Origin: an uncultured Streptococcus sp.
Lineage (GTDB): Bacteria > Bacillota > Bacilli > Lactobacillales > Streptococcaceae
Assembly (NCBI RefSeq): GCF_905372115.1
Contig: NZ_CAJPNR010000007.1
Coordinates: forward strand, 4,452 to 68,451
Length of the DNA stretch: 64,000 nucleotides
Direction: 5' to 3'
Below the pieces are notes generated by a model that ran no database searches, was not told the origin of the DNA, and worked only from the letters and a program-made list of their open reading frames with translations. The stretch's first letter is position 1. Each line of letters opens with the position of its first letter. Made by a program: the position numbers and the translations under genes. Shown here in pieces: positions 31,466-39,965 of the stretch.

Positions 31466-33034
31466 TTAATTAAAAAGTTTACTGAAGAAATTTTGTTTTT
31501 TCAGCTTTCGTTGAATAGCTTGAAAATTTTGCTCATAGTTTATAACATCTAACCTGATAGTATTAAAGTACTCTGCATTAATGTAAGAGTTCAGGTCAGA
31601 TAAGCCGGCAGGTGAAAAAATGATGATGTCAAAACCAATTTTTCCAAGATAGGCAAGGACATAGCATGTATTTTTTGATAATTGAGTTTCGCCTTCCAAG
31701 AAAAAGACAATCTTGGGTATAAAGCTAGTAAAATCAAAGCTATCTATGAGTCGTATTACTCTTTTATCCAACTGTAGAATCAACAGTGCAAAGTTTAATA
31801 TTTCTTCTTTGGATACTGTCAATGGTTGTTTAAACAGTTGAGTATCTGCAATGGTTTCGTTAATCTTATTGAGAAGGAATTTTTCTGTTTCATCGTTATA
31901 AGGAGCATAGCGATAGAATGGGAGCTTCATAATCTCCTCAATATCAAAACTTCCATTACTGAGTTGACAAAACATAAGCTGATACTTATCGGAATCATTT
32001 ATTTCATGAGTAACCAGTTCATTACCATTGGATGTTAAAACGAGCGTATTGTCAGACGAAGAGCAGATATTGACCAAGTGGGCATACTTGTCAATTGGAT
32101 TATATTCTCCCTCTATTTCAAAAAAGAAATGTGGGACATAGACTGTTTTCTCAACGGCCTTAAATCCGTTCCGAACTTTTGCGGGTGCGTTCCAATTTTG
32201 TTCAACATCAATTAAAGTTGAATTGAAAAAAATTGGGTTTGTCGTTCCATTTCGGAACTGCCAAGGCTTATAAATACCAGAATTTGTAAATAATTGTTCT
32301 TCAATTTGGGTTTCTATATCCAAAGTAATTGAGCGATTTTCCTCAATAATCTGTCCATTTTTAGCTCTTTCCGCCCAACTTTGGATAGGCAATATTTGAG
32401 TATTTTTATGGATTGTACTGATTTGATCAGAGTCTACTAGAGCAAAATTTTCATCATCTTTTAGTGGATTGATATAAATGACATCAAATCCAAAGCGATT
32501 TAGTAACAGCAAGAAATATATATCGTGTTTGGAGATACTACCATAGTAGATGCACTTGTTTGTAAGGTAATCTCTATCTTGATAGGATAAACTGTAAATA
32601 TGTAAGTATGCATAGAGGAGCATTTTGCAAATAAAATTATTTCTTACGCTGTTATTCAGGAAATTTTCCTGACGGATAGCAAGGTTTGTTATATATTCTA
32701 GAGCAATCAGAAATTGACGATTGAGCTCTGCATCTTCAAAGAGTGTAATATCCTGACTGGCTATTTGACTAACTTCCATTGAAGCAAGCTCGTTTTTTAT
32801 GCTGTTAATGAAATCAAAATCTGCATCCATTGGGATTTGGCCATCAAAGTAAATAGTGTGAGTTGAATCATCTTGAGCTTTTACCAAAATGGTTTTTAAT
32901 ACACTATCATATTTACTTTGATTTTCAACCCCGATATATCGTGTAAAAACAGGAGCGAAAGTGGCTTGTATTCCTTTTCGTTCTGTGATTGAACGCCAAA
33001 GTTCAAAGGGCAGATTTTGCAGACTGGTCGACAT
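31466..33034 (-). CDS. YceG-like component of the Ter biosynthetic module
   Basis: 522 residues matching the YceG_bac family, described as a putative component of a biosynthetic module next to TelA and TerD. Recognisable parts are the start SLQNLPFELWRSITERKG, CIYYGSISKHDIYFLLLLNRFGFDVIYINP in the middle, and FYRYAPYNDETEKFLLN. The last part (CYVLAYLGKIGFDIIIFSPAG) resembles a repeated Rossmann-like unit. No membrane segment. Biochemical function unknown. It starts after a 188-base leader with its own promoter. Confidence 0.85.
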   Translation of the reverse strand: MSTSLQNLPFELWRSITERKGIQATFAPVFTRYIGVENQSKYDSVLKTILVKAQDDSTHTIYFDGQIPMDADFDFINSIKNELASMEVSQIASQDITLFEDAELNRQFLIALEYITNLAIRQENFLNNSVRNNFICKMLLYAYLHIYSLSYQDRDYLTNKCIYYGSISKHDIYFLLLLNRFGFDVIYINPLKDDENFALVDSDQISTIHKNTQILPIQSWAERAKNGQIIEENRSITLDIETQIEEQLFTNSGIYKPWQFRNGTTNPIFFNSTLIDVEQNWNAPAKVRNGFKAVEKTVYVPHFFFEIEGEYNPIDKYAHLVNICSSSDNTLVLTSNGNELVTHEINDSDKYQLMFCQLSNGSFDIEEIMKLPFYRYAPYNDETEKFLLNKINETIADTQLFKQPLTVSKEEILNFALLILQLDKRVIRLIDSFDFTSFIPKIVFFLEGETQLSKNTCYVLAYLGKIGFDIIIFSPAGLSDLNSYINAEYFNTIRLDVINYEQNFQAIQRKLKKQNFFSKLFN

Positions 33035-33178
33035 GAAATATACCTGCTTTCTACGATTGTAATGTCACATCTTTTGTCTTCTTTGTATAAAAATTAAACG
33101 AAGAGTGCAGATGGTTTGCTTTTTACCTCCTAAATCACTGGAGATAGCTTATTAAAGTCTGCTCTCCCCTGCTTTATA
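33035..33178 (-). promoter_or_regulatory. Long 5' leader of yceG-telA-terD
   Basis: About 144 bases would be transcribed ahead of yceG. On the minus strand a GGAGA..TCTCC hairpin, a GCAGA..TCTGC long-range pair and CTTCGTTT..AAAGAAG are possible. The strong Shine-Dalgarno-like AGGAGGT (complement near 33125) has no start codon at a suitable distance. It could be a regulatory leader, but no known riboswitch class could be matched. Confidence 0.35.
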
Positions 33179-33184
33179 GATACC

Positions 33185-33214
33185 ATTGTATATTTATAAA
33201 ATGGTCTTTGTCAA
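33185..33214 (-). promoter_or_regulatory. Promoter of the yceG-telA-terD unit
   Basis: A minus-strand consensus TTGACA (complement at 33209-33214), an 18-base spacer and TACAAT (complement at 33185-33190). Confidence 0.7.
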
Positions 33215-33222
33215 GAGATAAA

Positions 33223-34314
33223 CTATAAATCTGCGACTTCCTTTATAATGCCACAGACATTATATTTCTGTAGGTTGACATATTCGACTGGGATTTGCTT
33301 TTCTTCACATAGTTGAAGGATATGTTTAAGGTATTTTTGATTAGCCTTTTCTCTAATTAATACCCTATCTGGAAGGCGTCTAAGCAGAACTCTAGTTGTC
33401 TCACCAACTCCTGGTTTTATTTTATTGATATCACTAATGCTGTAGGATTGAGCGATTTTCTTAACTTCGTCCAATCCTTTGAAATCTTCATTGAGCTCTT
33501 CTTGTGAAGGATTGAAATAATCTAATTGAACATGGTCAAAATAGGATTGCACTTTATCTAAGAATTCCAATGAATGGTCGTAAGCTTCGTTTTCTGCATA
33601 ATAAACGGCTCCGTGAAGCTCGTCATCACTCATTTCTTTTAATTTGACCGTCCTGCTGACGAGCCCGCTGACAGTAGCATTTAAGCAAGCGCTAGGAATT
33701 AAAAAGTCCTGACGCGTACCATAAAGCGGTGTTACCGAAGCTGGATCACTGAGTACAGCTAGAGTAGGATCTAGTTCGGAAAAGAGTTTGTTTTCCTCTG
33801 CTAACCTATGGCAGGCTTCTTCCAAGACAGTATTTATTGCTCCTTTTCCAACCCAACCATCCACAAATTGAATATCCTTAGGATGGTGCTTGTTGGCTAT
33901 AATATTCATGGCAGCTATGTCAATCCCTTTACCTCTAATGATAGAAATACTATAATGCGGCACATCAAGCTGATATTTATAGTGAAGGTACCTTTTTATT
34001 AAAATACCTATAGGAGTCCCTGCCCTTGCTAAGGAAACTAAAACAAGATTTTCTCCTTTTTTCTGGAAAATCTTTTCAGAAAGACTTGCTATAGCGTTAG
34101 CAGTTTCAAAAGAAAGAGTTGCGAGGCTTTCTTGATAGATTTTCATATAGCGATCTGTTGGGGCATATTCTAGAGGTAGCATTTCGGAATAATGAACTCC
34201 CTGCTGATTTAACTTTTCTCTTTCGGCCGTGTCTAATACAGGAACCTTTCCACGCACATCTTGTAAGAGGATGGTTACATCGGATTCAGGGTAACTAGTT
34301 TTTACTAAATTCAT
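33223..34314 (-). CDS. StiP/PRTase_1-type protein with C-terminal PELOTA RNA-binding domain
   Basis: 363 residues. The N-terminal two thirds show the phosphoribosyltransferase-like fold of the StiP family (LVSLARAGTPIGILIKRYL, HYSISIIRGKGID, IQFVDGWVGKGAI). The last 50 residues fit the PELOTA_1 domain (RVLIREKANQKYLKHIL, then YNVCGIIKEV). This pair of domains is restricted to Ter biosynthetic operons. It follows the PRTase-TRSP gene by 11 bases. A nucleotide- or RNA-linked role is inferred from the domains. Confidence 0.85.
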   Translation of the reverse strand: MNLVKTSYPESDVTILLQDVRGKVPVLDTAEREKLNQQGVHYSEMLPLEYAPTDRYMKIYQESLATLSFETANAIASLSEKIFQKKGENLVLVSLARAGTPIGILIKRYLHYKYQLDVPHYSISIIRGKGIDIAAMNIIANKHHPKDIQFVDGWVGKGAINTVLEEACHRLAEENKLFSELDPTLAVLSDPASVTPLYGTRQDFLIPSACLNATVSGLVSRTVKLKEMSDDELHGAVYYAENEAYDHSLEFLDKVQSYFDHVQLDYFNPSQEELNEDFKGLDEVKKIAQSYSISDINKIKPGVGETTRVLLRRLPDRVLIREKANQKYLKHILQLCEEKQIPVEYVNLQKYNVCGIIKEVADL

Positions 34315-34325
34315 AAAAGCCTTTC

Positions 34326-35462
34326 TTATTGTTTAACAAAAATTAGTGTTTGCTTACTAAAGGGCTGCAGTTTATTCTGAAGAGCTGCTCGAAACGCATC
34401 AGTCATAACCTCATAGACAATGATAATTTGGTCATAATGACGTTCAATATCGTAAAGGAAAGTCATTCTATTAGTTTCGTAAGCACTGGCTAAAGCTAAG
34501 CCGTTATGGAAAAGATAATTGTCATCACTGGAGAGGGAAATAGGACTTCTTGTAGTGGAGCGAACCTCTGCGTCAAGTTCTTGGGCTAGTCTAATTGGTA
34601 ACCACATGTTTTCCTCAGTTCCAATGACAGCTATTGTTTCTTCTTTAGATTTCCGAGAGACTTGCGAAATCAATCGATTTAGAGCAGTTTCTTGGAAGAC
34701 TAAAAACTCTTCTTTAGTGAGACCTGTTCGAGGATTGAGGTTGTCAGATAAATGATAGTGAACGTCTGAAGTTAGTCTTGGTTTTTCCAGTGTTCTTTCT
34801 TTAAGCTCTATGAGAGGAGTATTATCTCTCATTTGACCACTGACTAGGTATATTCTTTTGATTCCTTTTTCTTGAAAAAACTTACGATTCTTTGTATTTT
34901 GCCAGTTTAATATAGAAGCGGCAGCAAAAGAAATACCGTCTTTAATTTTTTGAAATTTCTCAATAAAGTTAACAATTGTATTTCCTGTTGTTATTTCATC
35001 TTCGATAAACAAAACAGTATCGTAGTCAGGAATATCTGATCGGTAATATAATTTTTGTGTACTTGCATGTGAATGCTCTTCTTCGAAAGAGATATTTTGG
35101 ATATCCGTATTAATGCTTTCTCGAGTAGTCTGTAAATAAAAGACAGTTTTCAAATCTTTATTTTCCAAGGCCATATGCATGATTGCCTGGGCGATTCCAG
35201 TAGCCGTCTCAGAAAAACCAACAACTAAAATACGCTTGTCAGAAGGAATTTGTCTTTTTATTTCTTGATAGAGTTCGGAAAATAGCCGTAGCGTGTTATG
35301 GGCTTTAACAGGATAATGTTTAGCTTGATATTTATTAACAAATAAATAGTCTCGATTGGGATTATTTCTCCGTTTACAAATAGCAACCATATCATTGATA
35401 TCGAAAGAACTCTTATTTTCTTCTATTTCAATGAAATCTTCTACTTTTAAAAGATAGGTCAT
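34326..35462 (-). CDS. PRTase_2 with TRSP domain, Ter biosynthetic module
   Basis: 378 residues. The N-terminal part is a phosphoribosyltransferase with the PRPP loop VLFIEDEITTGNT and VGFSETATGIAQAI. The C-terminal part is the TRSP domain (RLAQELDAEVRSTTRSPI gives the name; YDIERHYDQIIIVYE). It is the first gene of the minus-strand Ter island and is predicted to attach a base to ribose phosphate while making an unknown nucleoside-like product. AAAGGAA lies upstream of the ATG. Confidence 0.88.
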   Translation of the reverse strand: MTYLLKVEDFIEIEENKSSFDINDMVAICKRRNNPNRDYLFVNKYQAKHYPVKAHNTLRLFSELYQEIKRQIPSDKRILVVGFSETATGIAQAIMHMALENKDLKTVFYLQTTRESINTDIQNISFEEEHSHASTQKLYYRSDIPDYDTVLFIEDEITTGNTIVNFIEKFQKIKDGISFAAASILNWQNTKNRKFFQEKGIKRIYLVSGQMRDNTPLIELKERTLEKPRLTSDVHYHLSDNLNPRTGLTKEEFLVFQETALNRLISQVSRKSKEETIAVIGTEENMWLPIRLAQELDAEVRSTTRSPISLSSDDNYLFHNGLALASAYETNRMTFLYDIERHYDQIIIVYEVMTDAFRAALQNKLQPFSKQTLIFVKQ

Positions 35463-35509
35463 TACTTAATTCCTTTCAAAGTTTACGATTGATTAACCTT
35501 TATTGTCTT

Positions 35510-35538
35510 AGTATATCACTAATTAGCTCAACTGTCAC
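35510..35538 (-). promoter_or_regulatory. Promoter of the PRTase-StiP unit
   Basis: On the minus strand GTGACA (complement at 35533-35538), a 17-base spacer and an extended -10 TGATATACT (-10 complement at 35510-35515). Confidence 0.6.
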
Positions 35539-35582
35539 TTTAATACTTCAAACAACTTACAACAATTTTATTGGAGCTATTA

Positions 35583-35591
35583 TGGTATAAT
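35583..35591 (+). promoter_or_regulatory. Extended -10 promoter of the HD gene
   Basis: TGGTATAAT with no convincing -35, 27 bases before the start codon. Confidence 0.65.
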
Positions 35592-35618
35592 AATAAAAAC
35601 ATTTCAAAGGAGTTCCAC

Positions 35619-36209
35619 ATGCTTGAACGTCTGCAACAGCAGCTGGCTTTTACCAATGAGCTGGAAAAATTGAAAGCCACTCATCGTAACAATCGTACCT
35701 TGGACGCCTATCGTTTTGAAAATTCTGCTGAGCATAGTTGGCAGGGGGCGCTCATGGCGCTAGTCTTTCGAGAATATATCCCCGAAGAGGTCAATCTGGA
35801 AAAGGTCATGTCTATGTTATTGATTCATGATTTAGGCGAAATATATGCTGGTGATACCTTTATCTTTGACGACGTGGGCAAGAGCGATTCTTACGATAGA
35901 GAGCTTGAGTCCTTGAAAATCAGTTTAGACAAGCTGCCATCAGATCAGCAGGATTCATTTTTAGAGCTTTGGCAGGAATTTGAAACCGGCATTAGCATAG
36001 AGGCTAAATATGCCCGAGTGTTGGATGCTCTGGTTCCCCTACTCAATCACTTGGAAGTCGCTCAACCTCATGACAACCCTCATGGCCTGACCAAGTCGCA
36101 GGTCATCGCTAAGAAATCCTTTATCCAAGAAACCTCTGAAACTCTTTGGGAATTGGCTCAGGAAGTTATTAATCAAAGTGTTGCTAAGGGGCTTTACCTA
36201 GATGAGTGA
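35619..36209 (+). CDS. HD domain phosphohydrolase (YfbR-like)
   Basis: 196 residues. The metal ligands of an HD_3 domain are visible: H39 in SAEHSW, H70-D71 in LLIHDLGE, and a later D in ARVLDALVPL. The family includes 5'-deoxynucleotidases such as YfbR; the substrate here is unknown. ATG 35619 has AAAGGAG 6 bases upstream, so an in-frame TTG at 35571, which lies inside the promoter, is rejected. Its position at the border of the Ter island may be incidental. Confidence 0.85.
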   Translation: MLERLQQQLAFTNELEKLKATHRNNRTLDAYRFENSAEHSWQGALMALVFREYIPEEVNLEKVMSMLLIHDLGEIYAGDTFIFDDVGKSDSYDRELESLKISLDKLPSDQQDSFLELWQEFETGISIEAKYARVLDALVPLLNHLEVAQPHDNPHGLTKSQVIAKKSFIQETSETLWELAQEVINQSVAKGLYLDE

Positions 36210-36243
36210 GGCTGAGAGTTTTGCTCGAAGATAAGAAGTTTGA

Positions 36244-36264
36244 GACTGGTTGAACCAGTCTTTT
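36244..36264 (+). terminator. Terminator of the HD gene
   Basis: GACTGGT (36244-36250), loop TGA, ACCAGTC (36254-36260), then TTTT. Confidence 0.7.
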
Positions 36265-36266
36265 CA

Positions 36267-36275
36267 TGTTATAAT
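36267..36275 (+). promoter_or_regulatory. Extended -10 promoter of recJ
   Basis: TGTTATAAT directly behind the preceding terminator, 40 bases before the recJ ATG. Confidence 0.6.
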
Positions 36276-36314
36276 ATTCAGACAAGATTGAACGGAGAAA
36301 GTGTTTCACTCATC

Positions 36315-38534
36315 ATGATTAGCTCAAAATATGACTGGCAGTTTGCCACTAATTTTACAGACGAGAAATTTTTAAAAAAGGCTAAAAAAGCTGGATTGGA
36401 AGTCACAGCTGCCAGTCTTCTTTACCAAAGAGGTGTGCAGACTGAAGAGGCTTTACAGGAATTTTTGGAGCCTAGTTTAGACCAGCTTCACGACCCTTAT
36501 GATCTGCATGATATGGAGCGGGCAGTGGAGCGAATTCGCTCAGCCATTGAGAATTACGAACAGATTTTGATCTATGGTGATTATGATGCTGATGGTATGA
36601 CCTCGGCATCTATTGTCAAGGAAACCTTGGAGCAGCTGGGGGCTGAGTGTCAGGTTTATCTGCCAAATCGCTTTACGGACGGCTATGGTCCTAATAGCAG
36701 TGTTTACAAGTATTTTATTGAAAATCAAGATATCTCGCTCATTATTACAGTGGATAATGGAGTGGCGGGCCTTGAAGCTATCGAACTGGCCCAGTCTCTG
36801 GGCGTAGATGTCATCGTGACGGATCACCACTCTATGCCTGAGCAGCTGCCAAACGCCTATGCGATTGTCCATCCAGAGCATAGCGGAGCGGATTACCCTT
36901 TCAAGCATCTAGCTGGTTGTGGGGTGGCTTTTAAGCTGGCAACAGCCTTGCTGGAAGAAGTCCAAGTCGAACTTTTGGACTTAGTTGCCATCGGTACCAT
37001 TGCCGACATGGTTAGTCTGACGGGGGAAAACCGGATTTTGGTCAAATACGGCCTTTCTGTTCTCAAAAACACCCAGCGAGTAGGACTTCAGGAACTTTTC
37101 AAAATCGCAGGAATTCAGCCTGATGAACTGGATGAAGAAACAGTTGGCTTCCAGCTTGCTCCTCGACTCAATGCACTGGGACGGCTGGATGATCCAAATC
37201 CAGCGGTTGAGCTTTTAACAGGCTTTGACGACGAAGAAGCTCGTGATATTGCGCTTATGATCAACCAAAAAAATGACGAGCGCAAGGAAATCGTCCAGCA
37301 GATTTATGAAGAAGCACAAACCATGCTGGATCCTAAGAGACCAGTGCAGGTGTTGGCCAAGGAAGGCTGGAATCCTGGTGTACTAGGAATTGTCGCAGGG
37401 CGCTTGCTGGAAGAGCTGCACCAGCCAGTCATAGTGCTTAATATTGAGGATGGCATCGCGAAGGGCAGCGCCCGCAGTATTGAAGCGGTCAATATATTTG
37501 AGGCTTTGGACAGTCACCGTGACCTCTTTGTTGCCTTTGGTGGTCATGCTGGAGCAGCTGGGATGACTCTCGAAGCAGATAAGCTGGCGGAGCTTGCTGA
37601 CATCTTAACAGCTTACATCTTAGACAATGATTTGGATTTGACTGGCAAAACAGCCCTGTACATAGACGAGGAACTGCATCTGCCAGAACTGACCCTTGAC
37701 ACACTCAAAAGTTTTGAGAGACTGGCTCCTTTTGGTATGGATAATAAGAAGCCGCTTTTTTACCTCAAGGACTTTAAAGTGGACAATGCTCGGACTATGG
37801 GGGCTGGCAATAGCCATCTCAAGCTGAAAATTTCCCAACAAGATGCATCTTTTGAAGTAGTAGCTTTTGGGCAAGGAAGCCTGGCGACAGAGTTTGCCCA
37901 GACCAAGAACCTGGAGCTGGCCGTCAGCCTCTCTGTCAATAAATGGAATGGACAGACCAGTCTTCAGCTCATGCTGGTAGATGCGCGTGTTGACGGAGTT
38001 CAGCTTTTCAATATCCGCAGCAAAAATGCGACGCTGCCTGACAAGGTTCCTGTCTTGCGTTTCACAGAGGAGTTTCCAGATTTGACAAATAGCAGAGCAG
38101 TTGTGGTTTATGACCTTCCCGATGATTTGCAGGACTTGAAGAAGATTCTTCAGTCTCAGGATTTTGAAGCGATTTACTTTAAGAATGAGATTGCCAAGCC
38201 ATACTATCTGACAGGTTACGGTTCCCGTGAGCAGTTTGCTAAACTCTACAAGACTATCTATCAGTTCCCCGAGTTTGATGTTCGCTATAAACTCAAGGAT
38301 CTAGCAGCTTATCTGAAAATAGACCCTATTCTCTTGGTCAAAATGATTCAGATTTTTGAAGAGCTGGGCTTTGTCAGCATTACCGAAGGCGTCATGAAGG
38401 TCAATAAAGAAGCAGAAAAGAAAGAAATTGACAGCAGTCGTATTTATCAAGATCTCAAGCGCCTGGTCAAGGAACAAGAACTCATGGCTCTGGGCACCGT
38501 GCAGGGGATTTATGATTATTTGATGGAGAGATGA
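36315..38534 (+). CDS. recJ: Single-stranded-DNA-specific exonuclease RecJ
   Basis: A DHH-family 5'-3' exonuclease used in recombination and mismatch repair, 739 residues. DYDADGMTS is near residue 88, TVDNGVAG and VTDHHSMP near 170 (the DHH motif), then a DHHA1 domain with GGHAGAAGMT. The C-terminal extension (from about residue 560) is the one found in streptococcal RecJ. ATG 36315 is chosen because the open frame upstream of it overlaps the promoter and terminator. The ribosome binding site is weak (GGAG 17 bases away). Confidence 0.95.
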   Translation: MISSKYDWQFATNFTDEKFLKKAKKAGLEVTAASLLYQRGVQTEEALQEFLEPSLDQLHDPYDLHDMERAVERIRSAIENYEQILIYGDYDADGMTSASIVKETLEQLGAECQVYLPNRFTDGYGPNSSVYKYFIENQDISLIITVDNGVAGLEAIELAQSLGVDVIVTDHHSMPEQLPNAYAIVHPEHSGADYPFKHLAGCGVAFKLATALLEEVQVELLDLVAIGTIADMVSLTGENRILVKYGLSVLKNTQRVGLQELFKIAGIQPDELDEETVGFQLAPRLNALGRLDDPNPAVELLTGFDDEEARDIALMINQKNDERKEIVQQIYEEAQTMLDPKRPVQVLAKEGWNPGVLGIVAGRLLEELHQPVIVLNIEDGIAKGSARSIEAVNIFEALDSHRDLFVAFGGHAGAAGMTLEADKLAELADILTAYILDNDLDLTGKTALYIDEELHLPELTLDTLKSFERLAPFGMDNKKPLFYLKDFKVDNARTMGAGNSHLKLKISQQDASFEVVAFGQGSLATEFAQTKNLELAVSLSVNKWNGQTSLQLMLVDARVDGVQLFNIRSKNATLPDKVPVLRFTEEFPDLTNSRAVVVYDLPDDLQDLKKILQSQDFEAIYFKNEIAKPYYLTGYGSREQFAKLYKTIYQFPEFDVRYKLKDLAAYLKIDPILLVKMIQIFEELGFVSITEGVMKVNKEAEKKEIDSSRIYQDLKRLVKEQELMALGTVQGIYDYLMER

Positions 38535-38580
38535 GAGGATACCAGACTAAGCCAAAGCCTTGCAAAGGAGAACATTTTAG

Positions 38581-39108
38581 ATGAATGAAATTATCCTGAG
38601 CTTTAAACCAGAATTTTTTAAAGCTTTGCTAACAGGAAAAAAGCATTTTGAATATCGTTCAAGGATTCCTGAAAAAGAAACGGTAGCTTATTTATATCTT
38701 TCTTCACCCGCTAAGATGATTGTAGGTAAAATGGTTTTAGGTCAGCGTAATAATATCCAAGACTTTTTAGAAAATTCAGATTTAGCAAATAGTAGTCGTT
38801 CATATTTGGAAAACCATTTGCAAGAAGGTGCTAAGTATTTTTCTCCAATTTACTCCCTATCTCTTCTTGACTCACCTATATCATTAAAACAAGCTAAAGA
38901 ATTATCGCCGAGATTTAACGCTCCTCAGGGGTATAGCTATGTGACAAATTATAAAGAATTGCATAATTTTCTTGAAAACTCTGTATTTTCAACATTTGAG
39001 ATTAATCCATCTAATGGTTTGGACTTATTAGGTTTATTTACGAAGGATATTGTAAAAAATTATGAACAAGAAATAGCAACACCTCTTTATTTAGAGCTAT
39101 ACATCTGA
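38581..39108 (+). CDS. ASCH/PUA-like domain protein
   Basis: 175 residues. The N-terminus (IILSFKPEFFKALLTGKKHFEYRSRIP) fits the ASCH/PUA-like fold, including the GKK..EYR pocket typical of these nucleic-acid or base-modification domains. The rest is not recognised. Its codon use and composition are clearly more AT-rich than recJ before it and apt after it, which suggests acquisition. AAAGGAG lies ahead of the ATG. Function unknown. Confidence 0.65.
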   Translation: MNEIILSFKPEFFKALLTGKKHFEYRSRIPEKETVAYLYLSSPAKMIVGKMVLGQRNNIQDFLENSDLANSSRSYLENHLQEGAKYFSPIYSLSLLDSPISLKQAKELSPRFNAPQGYSYVTNYKELHNFLENSVFSTFEINPSNGLDLLGLFTKDIVKNYEQEIATPLYLELYI

Positions 39109-39241
39109 TTTTGACTTGCCTAGAAAAAACGATTTTAAAGATTAACCAACTCAATCCCAGCCTCAATAAAGTGGTCTATAAATGACTCAGGCATGATTTT
39201 TCAGATTAAATAATAGATACCAATAAAAAGTAAGTTTTCTG

Positions 39242-39270
39242 TTACCATTTGGATGAAAAAGTGATATAAT
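39242..39270 (+). promoter_or_regulatory. Promoter of apt
   Basis: TTACCA (39242-39247), a 17-base spacer and TATAAT (39265-39270) preceded by TGA (extended -10). The rest of the gap after the ASCH gene shows nothing recognisable. Confidence 0.7.
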
Positions 39271-39305
39271 AGAGAGTAAAAAATTTTTTTGAAAGAAAGT
39301 ATATC

Positions 39306-39818
39306 ATGAATTTAAAAGACTATATTGCAACAATTGAAAATTATCCTAAGGAAGGCGTGACATTCCGCGATATCAGCCCACTGATGGCAAACGGAAATGC
39401 GTACAGTTACGCTGTTCGTGAGATTGTTCAGTATGCGACAGACAAGAAGATTGACATGATTGTTGGACCGGAAGCTCGTGGCTTTATCGTAGGCTGTCCA
39501 GTTGCCTTTGAGTTAGGAATCGGCTTTGCTCCAGTCCGCAAGCCTGGTAAGCTTCCTCGTGAGGTTATCTCAGCTGACTATGAAAAAGAGTACGGTGTTG
39601 ATACCCTAACCATGCATGCGGATGCTATCAAGCCAGGTCAGCGTGTTCTGATTGTCGATGATCTCCTTGCGACTGGTGGAACAGTGAAGGCAACGATTGA
39701 GATGATTGAGCGTCTTGGCGGTGTAGTAGCTGGCTGTGCCTTCCTTATTGAGTTGGATGAGCTCAAGGGTCGCGAAGTTATCGGCGATTACGACTATAAG
39801 GTTCTGATGCACTATTAA
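39306..39818 (+). CDS. apt: Adenine phosphoribosyltransferase
   Basis: Purine salvage: adenine + PRPP to AMP. 170 residues, the standard length. [26 protein letters not shown] and the PRPP loop [13 protein letters not shown] are all intact. It follows recJ in related streptococci; here the ASCH gene intervenes. Confidence 0.97.
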   Translation: MNLKDYIATIENYPKEGVTFRDISPLMANGNAYSYAVREIVQYATDKKIDMIVGPEARGFIVGCPVAFELGIGFAPVRKPGKLPREVISADYEKEYGVDTLTMHADAIKPGQRVLIVDDLLATGGTVKATIEMIERLGGVVAGCAFLIELDELKGREVIGDYDYKVLMHY

Positions 39819-39854
39819 TACATAGTTTCTAGCTATATCTAGTTAGAGAAAAAG

Positions 39855-39871
39855 TATAATTGAAAACTATA
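39855..39871. promoter_or_regulatory. MET-box-like palindrome upstream of metA
   Basis: TATAATTGAAAACTATA resembles the streptococcal MET-box (TATAGTTTnAAACTATA) bound by the LysR-type regulators MtaR/MetR of methionine genes. It overlaps the -35 of the metA promoter. Confidence 0.7.
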
Positions 39872-39888
39872 TCTCCTTTCAGTATAAT
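39860..39888 (+). promoter_or_regulatory. Promoter of metA
   Basis: TTGAAA (39860-39865), a 17-base spacer and TATAAT (39883-39888). An AGGCTGGAAA..TTTCCAAGCCT hairpin in the leader (around 39916-39943) lies between it and the start codon and lacks a T-run. Confidence 0.75.
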
Positions 39889-39965
39889 GAAAGTACATTC
39901 TATAAACAAAGAATAGGCTGGAAAAGTATTTCCAAGCCTTTCTAACGATTGAAGGAGATATTTTC

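Noticed and set aside
33035..33178. yybP-ykoY (manganese) riboswitch before yceG
   Set aside because: GGGGAG is present, but the other conserved loop sequences of that class are not, so only a generic leader is reported.
36240..36314. Longer N-terminus of RecJ
   Set aside because: The extension overlaps a terminator and a TGTTATAAT promoter, and its sequence is not RecJ-like.
39109..39241. Possible small gene or RNA after the ASCH gene
   Set aside because: No open frame with a ribosome binding site, no hairpin of note.
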